NCBI GenBank assembly: GCA_009693115.1 | Contig: SHXW01000001.1 | Location: forward strand, 1-64,000 | DNA: 64,000 bases | Direction: 5' to 3' | DNA from: Dehalococcoidia bacterium | GTDB lineage: Bacteria; Chloroflexota; Dehalococcoidia; Lucifugimonadales; Lucifugimonadaceae | Shown: positions 1 to 7,778 of the stretch, piece by piece | Numbering within the stretch: position 1 is the stretch's first letter | Layout: each line of letters begins with the position of its first letter | The notes under the pieces: model-generated | Told to the model about the DNA's origin: nothing | What the model saw: the letters and a program-made list of their open reading frames with translations, nothing else | The model's database searches: none | Program-made: the position numbers and the translations under genes

Positions 1-411
1 GTCTACCTGCCCGCCGAAGTATCCGGCGATGAGGCCCATCGTAGTCCCGATGCCTACTCCGGTGACGACTGATACTGCCATGACCATGGCCGAGACGCGC
101 GCACCGTAGATGATGCGGCTCAGGATGTCACGTCCCACCTGATCCCCGCCAAGGATGTGCTTCGCTGACCCTTCAGGGAAGCCCCACGGCGGAGTGTTGC
201 GGGCCATAAGGTCTGACTTGAACGGATCCACCGGCGCGATGAGGGGGGCGAAGACGGCGGTGATTACAAGTAGTAGAAGGACGCCAGAAGGGAGCGCCGG
301 GTAGCGGCGGATGAAGCGCCATGCCGCGCCGGGTATCCACAGCGCTCCCCGGGGGCTGGAACGCGCCTGGGGAGGCCGTAGTGTCTCTGCCGTTTTGGGT
401 GCTTGAGCCAT
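1..411 (-). CDS. ABC transporter permease, DppC/OppC type (partial)
   Basis: Second membrane permease of a family-5 (peptide/nickel/oligosaccharide) ABC importer. Only the N-terminal 137 residues are inside the window; the gene runs off the left edge. My own reverse-strand translation from the ATG at 411 gives a polar N-terminus (MAQAPKTAETLR), one hydrophobic segment at about residues 41-60, and then GGDQVGRDILSRIIYGAR, which matches the GTDxxGRDxxSR signature typical of DppC/OppC proteins just before the BPD transmembrane domain. It lies 227 bp downstream of the DppB-type gene on the same strand, as expected for the binding protein-permease-permease order. The transported substrate cannot be deduced. 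Confidence 0.9.
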   Translation of the reverse strand, partial: MAQAPKTAETLRPPQARSSPRGALWIPGAAWRFIRRYPALPSGVLLLLVITAVFAPLIAPVDPFKSDLMARNTPPWGFPEGSAKHILGGDQVGRDILSRIIYGARVSAMVMAVSVVTGVGIGTTMGLIAGYFGGQVD

Positions 412-638
412 ATTCTTGCCAGTTCCATCCAGTTTCAACCGAACCGCCATGAAGCCGCCGTTCCAGCCCTGGGAACGATGTGCCTAGATGGGCGGACTTA
501 ACTGCTAAACCATCTTGGACGGATATGTGTTCTGGGTTTCATCGGTCCTATCCCATTGCGGGAGCGGGCCGATATTGGGTGCCATTGACCTCAGAGCTAC
601 TCCCTATTTCGCTGAGCAACGGTTGGTGCGCTGGTCAC

Positions 639-1577
639 TTACGCGTGCCCGATGCGCGGGTCTATTAGCGCATAAATGATGTCTAGAAGCAGTGTCACCC
701 CCACATAAAGCAACACGGATACCAGCATGGCGCCGGCGAGCACTGGGAAGTCATTGCCAAAGACGGCGTCCGCCGCCAGCCTGCCCATGCCGGGCCACGA
801 AAAGATCGTCTCTGTCACCACCGTCCCGGTGATGAACCCCACAAAGAGCAGGGCGGAGAAGGTCACAGGGGCGAGCATTGCGTTCCTGAACCCGTGCTTC
901 CACACCACCTTCCAGGACGCCACCCCTTTCGCTCGGGCCAGCTTCATGAACTCACTGTCCATGACATCAAGCATGCTAGTTCGCGTCAACCTCATATACC
1001 CGGCGGCCGGCAGCCACCCCAGCACTATCGCGGGCAGGACATAGTTGCGAACGGAAAAGCCCTCTCCCATGGTGCCGCTGGGCAGCCAGCGGAGCCTCAC
1101 CGAAAACAGCAATATCGCCATGATCCCCACCCAGAACGTGGGCAGTGTCTGACCGAGGAGGGCGAAGCCGCGTCCGCCGTAGTCCCAGGCCGTGCCCCGC
1201 CTGACTGCGGAGAGCACTCCCAGCGGGACCCCGACAGCCGTACCAAACGTCCATGCGACGAACGCAAGCTTGAGTGTGTTGGGGAGCCGCTGTCTGAGCA
1301 TTTCAGTGACCGGCCTTTGAGAGGTGAGACTTTCCCCCATGTCCCCTCTCAACACGCCCCCCAGCCAGAGCACATATTGCACCGGCACAGGCTTGTCGAG
1401 GTTCAGTTCCCTCCCAAGCCGGTCCCACTGCTCTGTGGAGAGCCCGTAGCCGCTCTCGGAAAAGTAGAGGTAGCGCGGGTCAACGCCCGACATCCTCGAC
1501 AGGCCGAAAACGATCAGCGTGCCCCCGAGGACGGCGGCGATCCCGTATATGAGGCGTCTGACGAGAAAATTGCGCAT
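639..1577 (-). CDS. ABC transporter permease, DppB/OppB type
   Basis: First membrane permease of the family-5 ABC importer, 312 residues, the usual size for DppB. It opens with MRNFLVRRLIYGIAAVLGG, a basic start followed by the first membrane helix. A periplasmic stretch holds the family-typical LNLDKPVPVQYVLWLGG, and several further helices follow. The EAA-type cytoplasmic loop that docks on the ATPase is visible at about residue 215 (ARAKGVASWKVVWKHGFRNA). The C-terminus IIYALIDPRI resembles the conserved YxxxDPRI ending. It lies between the binding-protein gene upstream and the DppC-type gene downstream, all on the minus strand. No ATPase genes are visible here; they may lie left of the window. 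Confidence 0.93.
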   Translation of the reverse strand: MRNFLVRRLIYGIAAVLGGTLIVFGLSRMSGVDPRYLYFSESGYGLSTEQWDRLGRELNLDKPVPVQYVLWLGGVLRGDMGESLTSQRPVTEMLRQRLPNTLKLAFVAWTFGTAVGVPLGVLSAVRRGTAWDYGGRGFALLGQTLPTFWVGIMAILLFSVRLRWLPSGTMGEGFSVRNYVLPAIVLGWLPAAGYMRLTRTSMLDVMDSEFMKLARAKGVASWKVVWKHGFRNAMLAPVTFSALLFVGFITGTVVTETIFSWPGMGRLAADAVFGNDFPVLAGAMLVSVLLYVGVTLLLDIIYALIDPRIGHA

Positions 1578-1774
1578 CCAGCGGTGGCGCTTTCAACTTT
1601 CCTGCCCTGCCACATTGCCAGTCGGGGCATGGCATACTCACGCGAAGGTGTCGCTATGAGCAGAACCCCGATAGATCGGGAATCTGCCCGGCCGACTTCA
1701 AACATCGGGGCCGGGTCTGCCCGCACCACGCGGACGGCCCGGCCCTGATGTTTGTTTTGAGGGCAAGAGCTTCA

Positions 1775-1812
1775 ACCCTCACCCCGGCCCTCTCCCTCTC
1801 AGAGGGAGGGGA
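1775..1812. repeat. Short palindromic repeat, CCCTCTCCC family
   Basis: GC-rich imperfect palindrome CCCTCTCCCTCTCAGAGGGAGGGG preceded by CAACCCTCACCCCGGC, between the binding-protein stop and the DppB start. It may act as an mRNA stabiliser or attenuator within the operon. Similar palindromes occur near 3945, 12331, 44071, 50072 and 52964. Confidence 0.6.
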
Positions 1813-1819
1813 TTTGCAT

Positions 1820-3637
1820 CTACTTCAGGACGATCGTCTCAAGCGCGATGATTTCCGCACCGCCGACGCCGATTTCAAGCGGCCGGTCCCAGGAGGCGAT
1901 CTTCTTCGGGTTGTACCAGACCCAGTCGAGGGTCTCGACCACGCTTGGGAACTGCCAGGTCTCGTACTGGCGCTGCCAGAACTTGCTGGCGATCTCCGTG
2001 CGCTTCCCGATGTCGTTTTCCTTGAACGCCTGGAGGGTAAGTTGTGCGCGGACAGGGTCGGTGACGCCGCAGATGGTGCCGCCTGCGGAGAGGCTGGTGG
2101 TCTCAAGCCCTTTCGGGTGGTCTGCGGTGTACTGCGTGAACCCGTCGGCGCAGCCGCGTAGCTCCACGTTGTTCCACTCCCTGGCCACCAGGCTTGGGCG
2201 GTGCGCGGCGTACTCAATGGTTGAGATCTCAACGTCGATTCCGAGGTTTTCCTTCCAGGCGGCGGCAATGGCAGCCGCGATCTCGGCCAGATCGCCGGTG
2301 CTGGTCCAGATCTGGATCTTGAACGGTTTCGTGCCTGTCTCTGCGAACAGCGCCTTGGCCTGGGCCGTGTCGTACGGGATCACCCACTCCTTCTTGTGGA
2401 CAGGGTTGTCAACAGACAGGCCATGGATGTAGTTGGGCTTGGCCAGGCCCTTCAGGATGGTCTTGTTGATGGTTTCGCGGTCGATCACGAGCGCCATGGC
2501 TTTGCGGACTTTGACCGCGCGGTCGAAGTCAACCTGGTTGTCTATGTTTCCGATCCAGGGCTTCGCGCCGGAGAGGTCGTAGCCCGGGTTTTTGAGCTCT
2601 TCCTTGGTGTCTGCGCGGGCCTTCTCCCAGTAGTTGCCGCCGAAGAAGGTTGTGTTCGAGACGCTGCGTCCGAGCACCTTGGTGAAGCCCTTCTTTTCGA
2701 GGTTAGGAACGTCCTTCACAGCGACGGTCGTGATGTCCGCCTCGCCGGTCTCAAGCATGGAGAGGCGCACGGTTATGTCGGGGACTGAAATCACCCGAAT
2801 GTCCTTGACCCCTGCGACCTTGCGCCAGTGCGCGGGCAGCGCCTCGAGGACCGCCTTGTCATCCTTGACCCAGGAGACCATCCTGTACGGCCCGGTGCCG
2901 GTGAAATCGGCCTTCATGGCGTCGGCGCCAAGTTTGTCGAACGCCTTCTTGGAGTGCATGCCTATGGACTGGTAGTAGGGCGTGAGGTAGTGCCGAATGG
3001 CGTGCGCCTGCCAGGTGTTGATGTTCATGCGAACCGTGTACTGATCCAAAACCTCAACGCTCTTGAGCATCGTGCGCCACTCGCCCGCCTGGTCGTTCAC
3101 TGATTTCGGGTTTGTGGTCGGGTTGGCGTTCTGGAAGGTCCAAGCCACGTCCTCGGCGGTCATCTCGCCGTAGCCGTTGTGGAACTGGACGCCCTTCTGG
3201 AGGACGATGTCCAGGGTGGAGGTGTCGGGGGCGAGCTTCCATGAAAGCCCGAGGCGCGGGATGACGTTACCGTCCTTATCCGTGAAGAACAGGTTCTCGG
3301 TCACGCCCATGCGGAACTTCTCGTTCTCGCACCCAGGCACGCAGGCTTCTGGGATACCGACCGGGATGCCGACGTTCTGCCGGGCGATCACGAGGCTGCC
3401 GGCGGGCCCGGCGGGTTTGGGCGTGTTAGTCGGCGCAGGGACGGCAGTCGCAGGCACGTTTGTCGCGGTGGGCGCTGGGGCAGCCGTCGCAGGTACGGCC
3501 GTCGCTTTGGGCGCGGGGGCAGCAGTGGGCTGAACTGGGACAGGCGTGCTCTCGCTGCCTCCGCAGGCTGCTGCGGTCAGGGCGATAGCCCCTGCCACAA
3601 GCAGCAGGACCTTCGATAGATGCCTTCGGGGTATCAC
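1820..3637 (-). CDS. ABC transporter substrate-binding lipoprotein, SBP family 5
   Basis: Extracytoplasmic solute-binding protein of a peptide/nickel-type ABC importer. I place the start at the GTG at 3637, giving 605 residues, because AGGAG lies 9 nt upstream; the open frame extends to 3709. The N-terminus is basic, then hydrophobic (KVLLLVAGAIALTAAAC), ending in a lipobox-like TAAAC with Cys25 as probable lipid anchor. A Pro/Ala/Thr linker follows at about residues 31-75. The SBP_bac_5 domain follows, with typical elements such as GLSWKLAPDTSTLDIVLQKG, the FHNGYGEMTAEDVAWTF segment and TGPYRM. First gene of an operon with the DppB- and DppC-like permeases. Its ligand is not predictable from sequence. 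Confidence 0.92.
   Translation of the reverse strand: MIPRRHLSKVLLLVAGAIALTAAACGGSESTPVPVQPTAAPAPKATAVPATAAPAPTATNVPATAVPAPTNTPKPAGPAGSLVIARQNVGIPVGIPEACVPGCENEKFRMGVTENLFFTDKDGNVIPRLGLSWKLAPDTSTLDIVLQKGVQFHNGYGEMTAEDVAWTFQNANPTTNPKSVNDQAGEWRTMLKSVEVLDQYTVRMNINTWQAHAIRHYLTPYYQSIGMHSKKAFDKLGADAMKADFTGTGPYRMVSWVKDDKAVLEALPAHWRKVAGVKDIRVISVPDITVRLSMLETGEADITTVAVKDVPNLEKKGFTKVLGRSVSNTTFFGGNYWEKARADTKEELKNPGYDLSGAKPWIGNIDNQVDFDRAVKVRKAMALVIDRETINKTILKGLAKPNYIHGLSVDNPVHKKEWVIPYDTAQAKALFAETGTKPFKIQIWTSTGDLAEIAAAIAAAWKENLGIDVEISTIEYAAHRPSLVAREWNNVELRGCADGFTQYTADHPKGLETTSLSAGGTICGVTDPVRAQLTLQAFKENDIGKRTEIASKFWQRQYETWQFPSVVETLDWVWYNPKKIASWDRPLEIGVGGAEIIALETIVLK
3413..3529 (-). repeat. In-gene tandem repeat encoding a Pro/Ala/Thr linker
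   Basis: Within the binding-protein gene the linker consists of three roughly 13-residue units: TAAPAPKATAVPA, TAAPAPTATNVPA and TAVPAPTNTPKPA. Such disordered linkers tether the ligand-binding domain to the lipid-anchored Cys. The repeat could be unstable in copy number. Confidence 0.7.
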
Positions 3638-3681
3638 TTGCGTACGCTCCTGGGTTCTTCCCGCTTCTATAAGGTTTATCT

Positions 3682-3749
3682 GGCGATATAGCCACCATGA
3701 ACCGGCCAAGCTTGGGCGAAAACCTATATCGCCGGTGCCTGGATGTCAA
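3682..3749 (-). promoter_or_regulatory. Promoter and paired inverted-repeat operator of the SBP operon
   Basis: On the minus strand TTGACA (3749-3744) is followed after 15 bp by TATAGG (3728-3723), a plausible though short-spaced sigma-70 type promoter. A perfect 10-bp inverted repeat, GGCGATATAG at 3682-3691 and CTATATCGCC at 3724-3733, flanks 32 bp, and its distal arm overlaps the -10. Each arm is part of a near-palindromic 12-mer (GGCGATATAGCC). The geometry fits two operator sites for one dimeric repressor, or a leader hairpin. The regulator is not identified. Confidence 0.5.
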
Positions 3750-4075
3750 GTTTAAAGCTGATCTACAGCCCGCCTTCCGGCTCTGTTGAAACCTCCGGTC
3801 CTCCGGCTGTGTCGTTCTTCTACCGGGCGCGTCGGGATGAAGGATCTCTTCTTCGCACTCTTGAACCGGTACAAAAGAGACTGGCTGGCCCTTCCGGAGC
3901 CCAGAATGACATCGCCCGGCAACAGAGCCAGGTTATTTCAAACCCTCTCTCCCGCCGGGAGAGAGTTCGCGCGGCCTACTCCTCAGCCCCTTCCTTTGTC
4001 CCGGCAGGCCGGGGATTGCAGGAAGAAGAGGTGAGCTGGACTTGACTGCGCCAGGTGTGCAAGTCAAGCACGGGC
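3750..4075. other. Intergenic region with one palindrome, no gene seen
   Basis: The stretch between the SBP promoter and the stop of the first aldo/keto reductase holds no convincing ORF. It contains a perfect palindrome, CTCTCTCCCGCCGGGAGAGAG, at 3945-3965, a member of the CCCTCTCCC repeat family. Short reading frames here lack family resemblance or a Shine-Dalgarno sequence. Confidence 0.55.
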
Positions 4076-5050
4076 CTACCCCCCCCACGGCCCGTTCTGG
4101 CGCATCCAGTCGCCCACCTCAGTCGCCTCTTTCACCGCTTCGGCAGGGACCCGCTCCTCCCACGCCGCAAGGTTCTCCATCAGCTGCTTCTGGTCCTTTG
4201 CCCCCACGATGCAAGCCGTGATCCCTGGCTGGCTCCGTACCCAGGTCAGAGCTAGTGACTGCCTTGACACTCCGTGTTTCTTTGCGACTGCCCCGAACTT
4301 CTCCGAGGCATCAAAGGCCACGTCGTTCCAGTACGTGCGACGGTAGAACTGGTGCGCCCGGAACTGCTCTGAGAAGCGCGATCCGGACGGGACTGTTTCC
4401 TTCGAGTATTTGCCCAGAAGGAACCCGCCCGCCATAGGCGAGTACGCCACGATGCCCACGCCGTGTTCCCGCGCCGCAGGGAACGCCTCGCGCTCCGGGT
4501 CCCGGTAAAGAAGGTTGTAGCGAGGCTGGAGCGCGTCGAACCGGGCCAGGTTCTGCCTGTCGCTGGTCCAGAGCGCTTTTGTGAGCTGCCACCCGTTGAA
4601 GTTCGAGCAGCCCGTGTACCGCACCTTGCCCTGATGGACAAGGTCGTCAAAGGCGCGCAGGGTTTCCTCCAGAGGCGTGTCCGGGTCAAACGAGTGGATG
4701 TAGTAAAGGTCTATGTACTCGGTGTTTAGACGGCGCAGGGAGTCGTCGCACGCCTGCATCACAGCCTTCCGGGACACGCCGATGTCGTTCGGGCCTGTGC
4801 CAACCTTGCCGCGGCACTTCGTCGCCAGGACCACCTGCGAACGGCGGCCTGCGATGAACTTGGAGATGATCTCCTCGGACTTGCCGCCACAGTAGGAGTT
4901 GGCGGTGTCTATGAAGTTCACGCCGGCCCCGAAGGCCCTGCCGAGGAGGAGCAGCGACTCCGCCTCGGGCGTCTGGTCGCCAAAGTTGTCCCCGCCGACG
5001 CAGTACGCCGAGACCTTCAACCCTGTGCGGCCAAGCTTCACGTAGTCCAT
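4076..5050 (-). CDS. Aldo/keto reductase family protein
   Basis: Probable cytosolic NADPH-dependent oxidoreductase acting on aldehydes, ketones or sugars, 324 residues, the usual length. It begins MDYVKLGRTGLKVS, the classic AKR opening strand. The catalytic tetrad can be placed at the Asp and Tyr of DTANSYCGGKSEE, the Lys of VLATKC and the His of LYYIHSFD. The C-terminal cofactor-binding part includes ITACIVGAKDQKQLMENL. A second aldo/keto reductase with nearly the same opening lies 365 bp upstream on the same strand, so the two are probably a tandem duplication. The substrate is unknown; the neighbours suggest carbohydrate or xenobiotic catabolism. Confidence 0.9.
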   Translation of the reverse strand: MDYVKLGRTGLKVSAYCVGGDNFGDQTPEAESLLLLGRAFGAGVNFIDTANSYCGGKSEEIISKFIAGRRSQVVLATKCRGKVGTGPNDIGVSRKAVMQACDDSLRRLNTEYIDLYYIHSFDPDTPLEETLRAFDDLVHQGKVRYTGCSNFNGWQLTKALWTSDRQNLARFDALQPRYNLLYRDPEREAFPAAREHGVGIVAYSPMAGGFLLGKYSKETVPSGSRFSEQFRAHQFYRRTYWNDVAFDASEKFGAVAKKHGVSRQSLALTWVRSQPGITACIVGAKDQKQLMENLAAWEERVPAEAVKEATEVGDWMRQNGPWGG

Positions 5051-5415
5051 GTGGTCAGTCTCTCCCTGATGGATGTGTCGTTCTGAGTGAAGTGAAGGAC
5101 CCTGTTTCGCCGTCCCGGTCTGATCCGTGTCATGTGCCTATCGGGTTAGCTCCGCTCCGTCGTCCCGGTCCCGATGAAGTCTGGAAAGGGACGTGGGGTG
5201 GGCGAAGTTCTGAATTCAACGAACCCCTCCCAAGATTCCTCTCCCGACTTCATCGGGACCGGAATGACGGGTTGCTGAGGCAGCCCGATAGGCCAACCGT
5301 GTCATTCCGTCCAGCCATGTCATTTCAAGTGGAGCGAGGACTCTCTTTCCGTAGCTTCAACCCTTGCCCTGAACCCTCTCGCGCCCAAGGGGCACCCGAG
5401 GGAGAAGGGGAGTCC
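5051..5415. repeat. Intergenic repeat cluster between two aldo/keto reductases
   Basis: No gene seen. A long inverted repeat joins CCCGGTCCCGATGAAGTC (within 5161-5181) to GACTTCATCGGGACCGG (from 5246), separated by 64 bp. A second repeat type, with core AGTGGAGCGAGGA, lies at 5319-5344 and recurs near 61641. A degraded CCCTCTC palindrome follows near 5380-5412. Repeats flanked by duplicated genes may mark recombination. Confidence 0.6.
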
Positions 5416-6429
5416 CTAAAGCGGCGACGGCGCGGGCGGGTAGTCCATCGGCGAGCTGGCCGCGAAGGCATCGGCGATCACCCTAACCTCGGCCATCGCC
5501 TCCTTCGGAGGCTCGTTCTGCCAGGCGTCCAGCACGCCCTTCACCTGCTCCTCACTGCGCGCGCCGAAGATCGGCGCCGTCACCCCCGGCGACTGCAGCG
5601 TCCAGTGCAGCGCCAGCCTGATCATGGGCTGATTGAACTTGTCTGAAACGGCGCGAAGTTCCTCAACAACCTCCAGCTTCGCCTCCTGGAAATAGCGCGT
5701 CGTCAACGTCGGCCCACGGAGCTGATCCCGCTGGAAGATTTTGGAGTCCTTACGCGGTGCAGCGTTCGGGTGTTTGCCGGATAGGAACCCGGAGGCGAGC
5801 GGGCTGTAAGGCACCACCGCCACACCTTCCTGCAACGCGAGCGGAATGACCTCACGCGCCAGGCCGGGCTGAACGATGTTGTATACGGACTGGATGGCGT
5901 CGAACCGGGAGAGGTTCCGGACATCACTGATCCAGAGTGACTTCGCGAGGTGCCATGCAGAGAAGTTAGAGCAGCCGACGTATAGGACCTTGCCCTGCCT
6001 GACCAGCAGGTCAAGAGCGGCTACTGTCTCGTCCAGCGGTGTTGTGGGGTCGAAAGAGTGGATGTAGTAAAGGTCTATTCGGTCGGTCTGGAGGCGCTTC
6101 AGTGAAGCCTCGGCGGCGCGGACGATGTGGTATCTGGACGCGCCGGCGTCGTTTGGGCCAGGCCCCGTGCGGCTGCGGCACTTCGTTGCGAGCACAACCT
6201 GGTCGCGTCGCCCCGCGTCTTTCAGGTAGCGGCCGATCATCTCCTCCGACTTGCCTTCGTTGTACGAGTCGGCGGTATCGACGAAGTTGATGCCAGCGTC
6301 AAATGCCAGCGCCATGACGCGGCGCGCAGTGGACTCGTCAGCGCCGCCCTGAAACCCGAAATGGTCTGAGCCGAGGCAGATGTTCGAGACCTTTACGCCC
6401 GTCCGGCCTAACTTGACGTACTGGACCAA
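5416..6429 (-). CDS. Aldo/keto reductase family protein
   Basis: Paralogue of the preceding aldo/keto reductase, about 337 residues. I choose the TTG at 6429 because GGAG lies 7 nt upstream and the resulting start (MVQYVKLGRTGVKVS) aligns with its neighbour; the frame stays open to 6465. The tetrad residues are visible in DTADSYNEGKSEE, VLATKC and YYIHSFDP. The C-terminal ITAPIFGAR-like segment (VTAPIFGARSEEQVKGVL) fits the NADP-binding site. Reaction inferred: reversible NADPH-dependent carbonyl reduction or sugar oxidation in the cytosol. Specificity is unknown. Confidence 0.9.
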   Translation of the reverse strand: MVQYVKLGRTGVKVSNICLGSDHFGFQGGADESTARRVMALAFDAGINFVDTADSYNEGKSEEMIGRYLKDAGRRDQVVLATKCRSRTGPGPNDAGASRYHIVRAAEASLKRLQTDRIDLYYIHSFDPTTPLDETVAALDLLVRQGKVLYVGCSNFSAWHLAKSLWISDVRNLSRFDAIQSVYNIVQPGLAREVIPLALQEGVAVVPYSPLASGFLSGKHPNAAPRKDSKIFQRDQLRGPTLTTRYFQEAKLEVVEELRAVSDKFNQPMIRLALHWTLQSPGVTAPIFGARSEEQVKGVLDAWQNEPPKEAMAEVRVIADAFAASSPMDYPPAPSPL

Positions 6430-6657
6430 TTCACTACTCCATACTCGCTGGCAGGGACCTTCCAACCCCCAATGGGAGAGGGTGTGTCCTTATGTCATTC
6501 ATCCGTTTCTGGACAGATATGTGTGCGCACTCAACAGACCTTCATGCCATTCCGAGTGTGCCGTGTCCGCATAGTGCGGCTTGTTCCAACGGGACGCCGC
6601 AAAAGGACGCCTTCACCACACGCGCGCACCAAGGTGACACACAGTCAACCCGGCATG

Positions 6658-7716
6658 TCAGTTGATCTCCACCCACTTGTTTTCCCGAGCGGCCACATAC
6701 GCCGCGTCCACAAGCTGTGCAGCCTTGTACCCGTCATGGAAACTTGTCTTCACCGGCTCTCCTGTCAGTATGGCCTTTATGAACTGCTCATAAGGTTGCG
6801 GGTATGGGTCACCTGGGTCCAACTCCCGCAACGGGCCCTGGCCTGCGCCCAGAGTGGTGCTGAACCCTAGGATGGCGAACCGTCCGTGGTTCATGATTCT
6901 GCCCGCTTCGCCAACCACTTCGATGCGTGCAGATGTGCCTCCATCCGGGTCGCTGCCGCGCGTTACAAAGCTCGTGTGCAGCACGCCGTACGCGCCACTA
7001 TGGAACTCGAGAAGAAAGGCCGATGAGTCTGGCGCCTTCACGTCCATGCCCTCTGGAGCGTCGGCAAACTTCCTATGTTTTTCTGCCGTGCTCAGCACGG
7101 CGGTAAGCCGTTTGACTTCGCCGCACAGGAAGCGGGCCATGTCAAACACGTGGATGAGTTCATAGACCGTCCCGCCGCCGGTTTCAGGCCTGAGCCTCCA
7201 GGAAAGCGCGTTCGGCCGGGCGTCATACTGCTGCGTCATCATCCAAGAGATATTGCAGTGGTAAGTCTTGCCTATGAACCCCTGATCCATATACCGCTTC
7301 ATTCGGCCTACCGGAGTGCGCCCGCGCTGATTGAAGTTCGTGCAGTGCACCAACTTCAATCTCTCCGCGGCCTCCAGCATCTCCTTGCACTGCGCCGCGG
7401 TCATGGCGAGCGGCTTATCGCACAGCACATGCTTGCCGGCGGACAGGGCGTCAAGAGTAATGCGGTGGTGAGAGTCTGTGGGTGTGATGATGTCCACGGC
7501 GTCAAGGCCGTCCATCCTCAGCAACTCTTTATAGTCCGTGAAGCCCTGTGGCACGTTCCAGTTCGCCTGCATCGCCTTCAGGGCCACCGAGTCACGCCGA
7601 CAGAGCGCCACGACCTGGACGTCCGGCATCTGCGACAGGAACTGCATATGCGTGTTGGCAAAGCCTCCGGCGCCGATTATGCCCAGCCGGACTGGGCCTC
7701 TTGTCTTCGTTGGCAT
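6658..7716 (-). CDS. Gfo/Idh/MocA family oxidoreductase
   Basis: NAD(P)-dependent sugar or cyclitol dehydrogenase-like protein of 352 residues. An N-terminal Rossmann fold shows GIIGAGGFANTHM at about residues 13-25. The usual EKP motif appears as DKP (HVLCDKPLAMT) near residue 100. The C-terminal alpha/beta domain is typical of the family and includes a possible His-containing active-site region (YELIHVFDMARFLCG). Its closest functional context is the two aldo/keto reductases downstream and the amidase upstream, all on the minus strand, which suggests a small-molecule catabolic module. The substrate cannot be named. Confidence 0.9.
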   Translation of the reverse strand: MPTKTRGPVRLGIIGAGGFANTHMQFLSQMPDVQVVALCRRDSVALKAMQANWNVPQGFTDYKELLRMDGLDAVDIITPTDSHHRITLDALSAGKHVLCDKPLAMTAAQCKEMLEAAERLKLVHCTNFNQRGRTPVGRMKRYMDQGFIGKTYHCNISWMMTQQYDARPNALSWRLRPETGGGTVYELIHVFDMARFLCGEVKRLTAVLSTAEKHRKFADAPEGMDVKAPDSSAFLLEFHSGAYGVLHTSFVTRGSDPDGGTSARIEVVGEAGRIMNHGRFAILGFSTTLGAGQGPLRELDPGDPYPQPYEQFIKAILTGEPVKTSFHDGYKAAQLVDAAYVAARENKWVEIN

Positions 7717-7778
7717 GGACTACTCCAGTGGCAGTGAGTTGGCAATTCGGTGTGACCGATCGTTGTTGACGGTGGCAG

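Noticed and set aside
894-1748. A 284-codon plus-strand frame opposite the DppB gene
   Set aside because: It is antisense to a clear permease gene, has no domain and shows the His/Arg/Pro-rich make-up of shadow frames.
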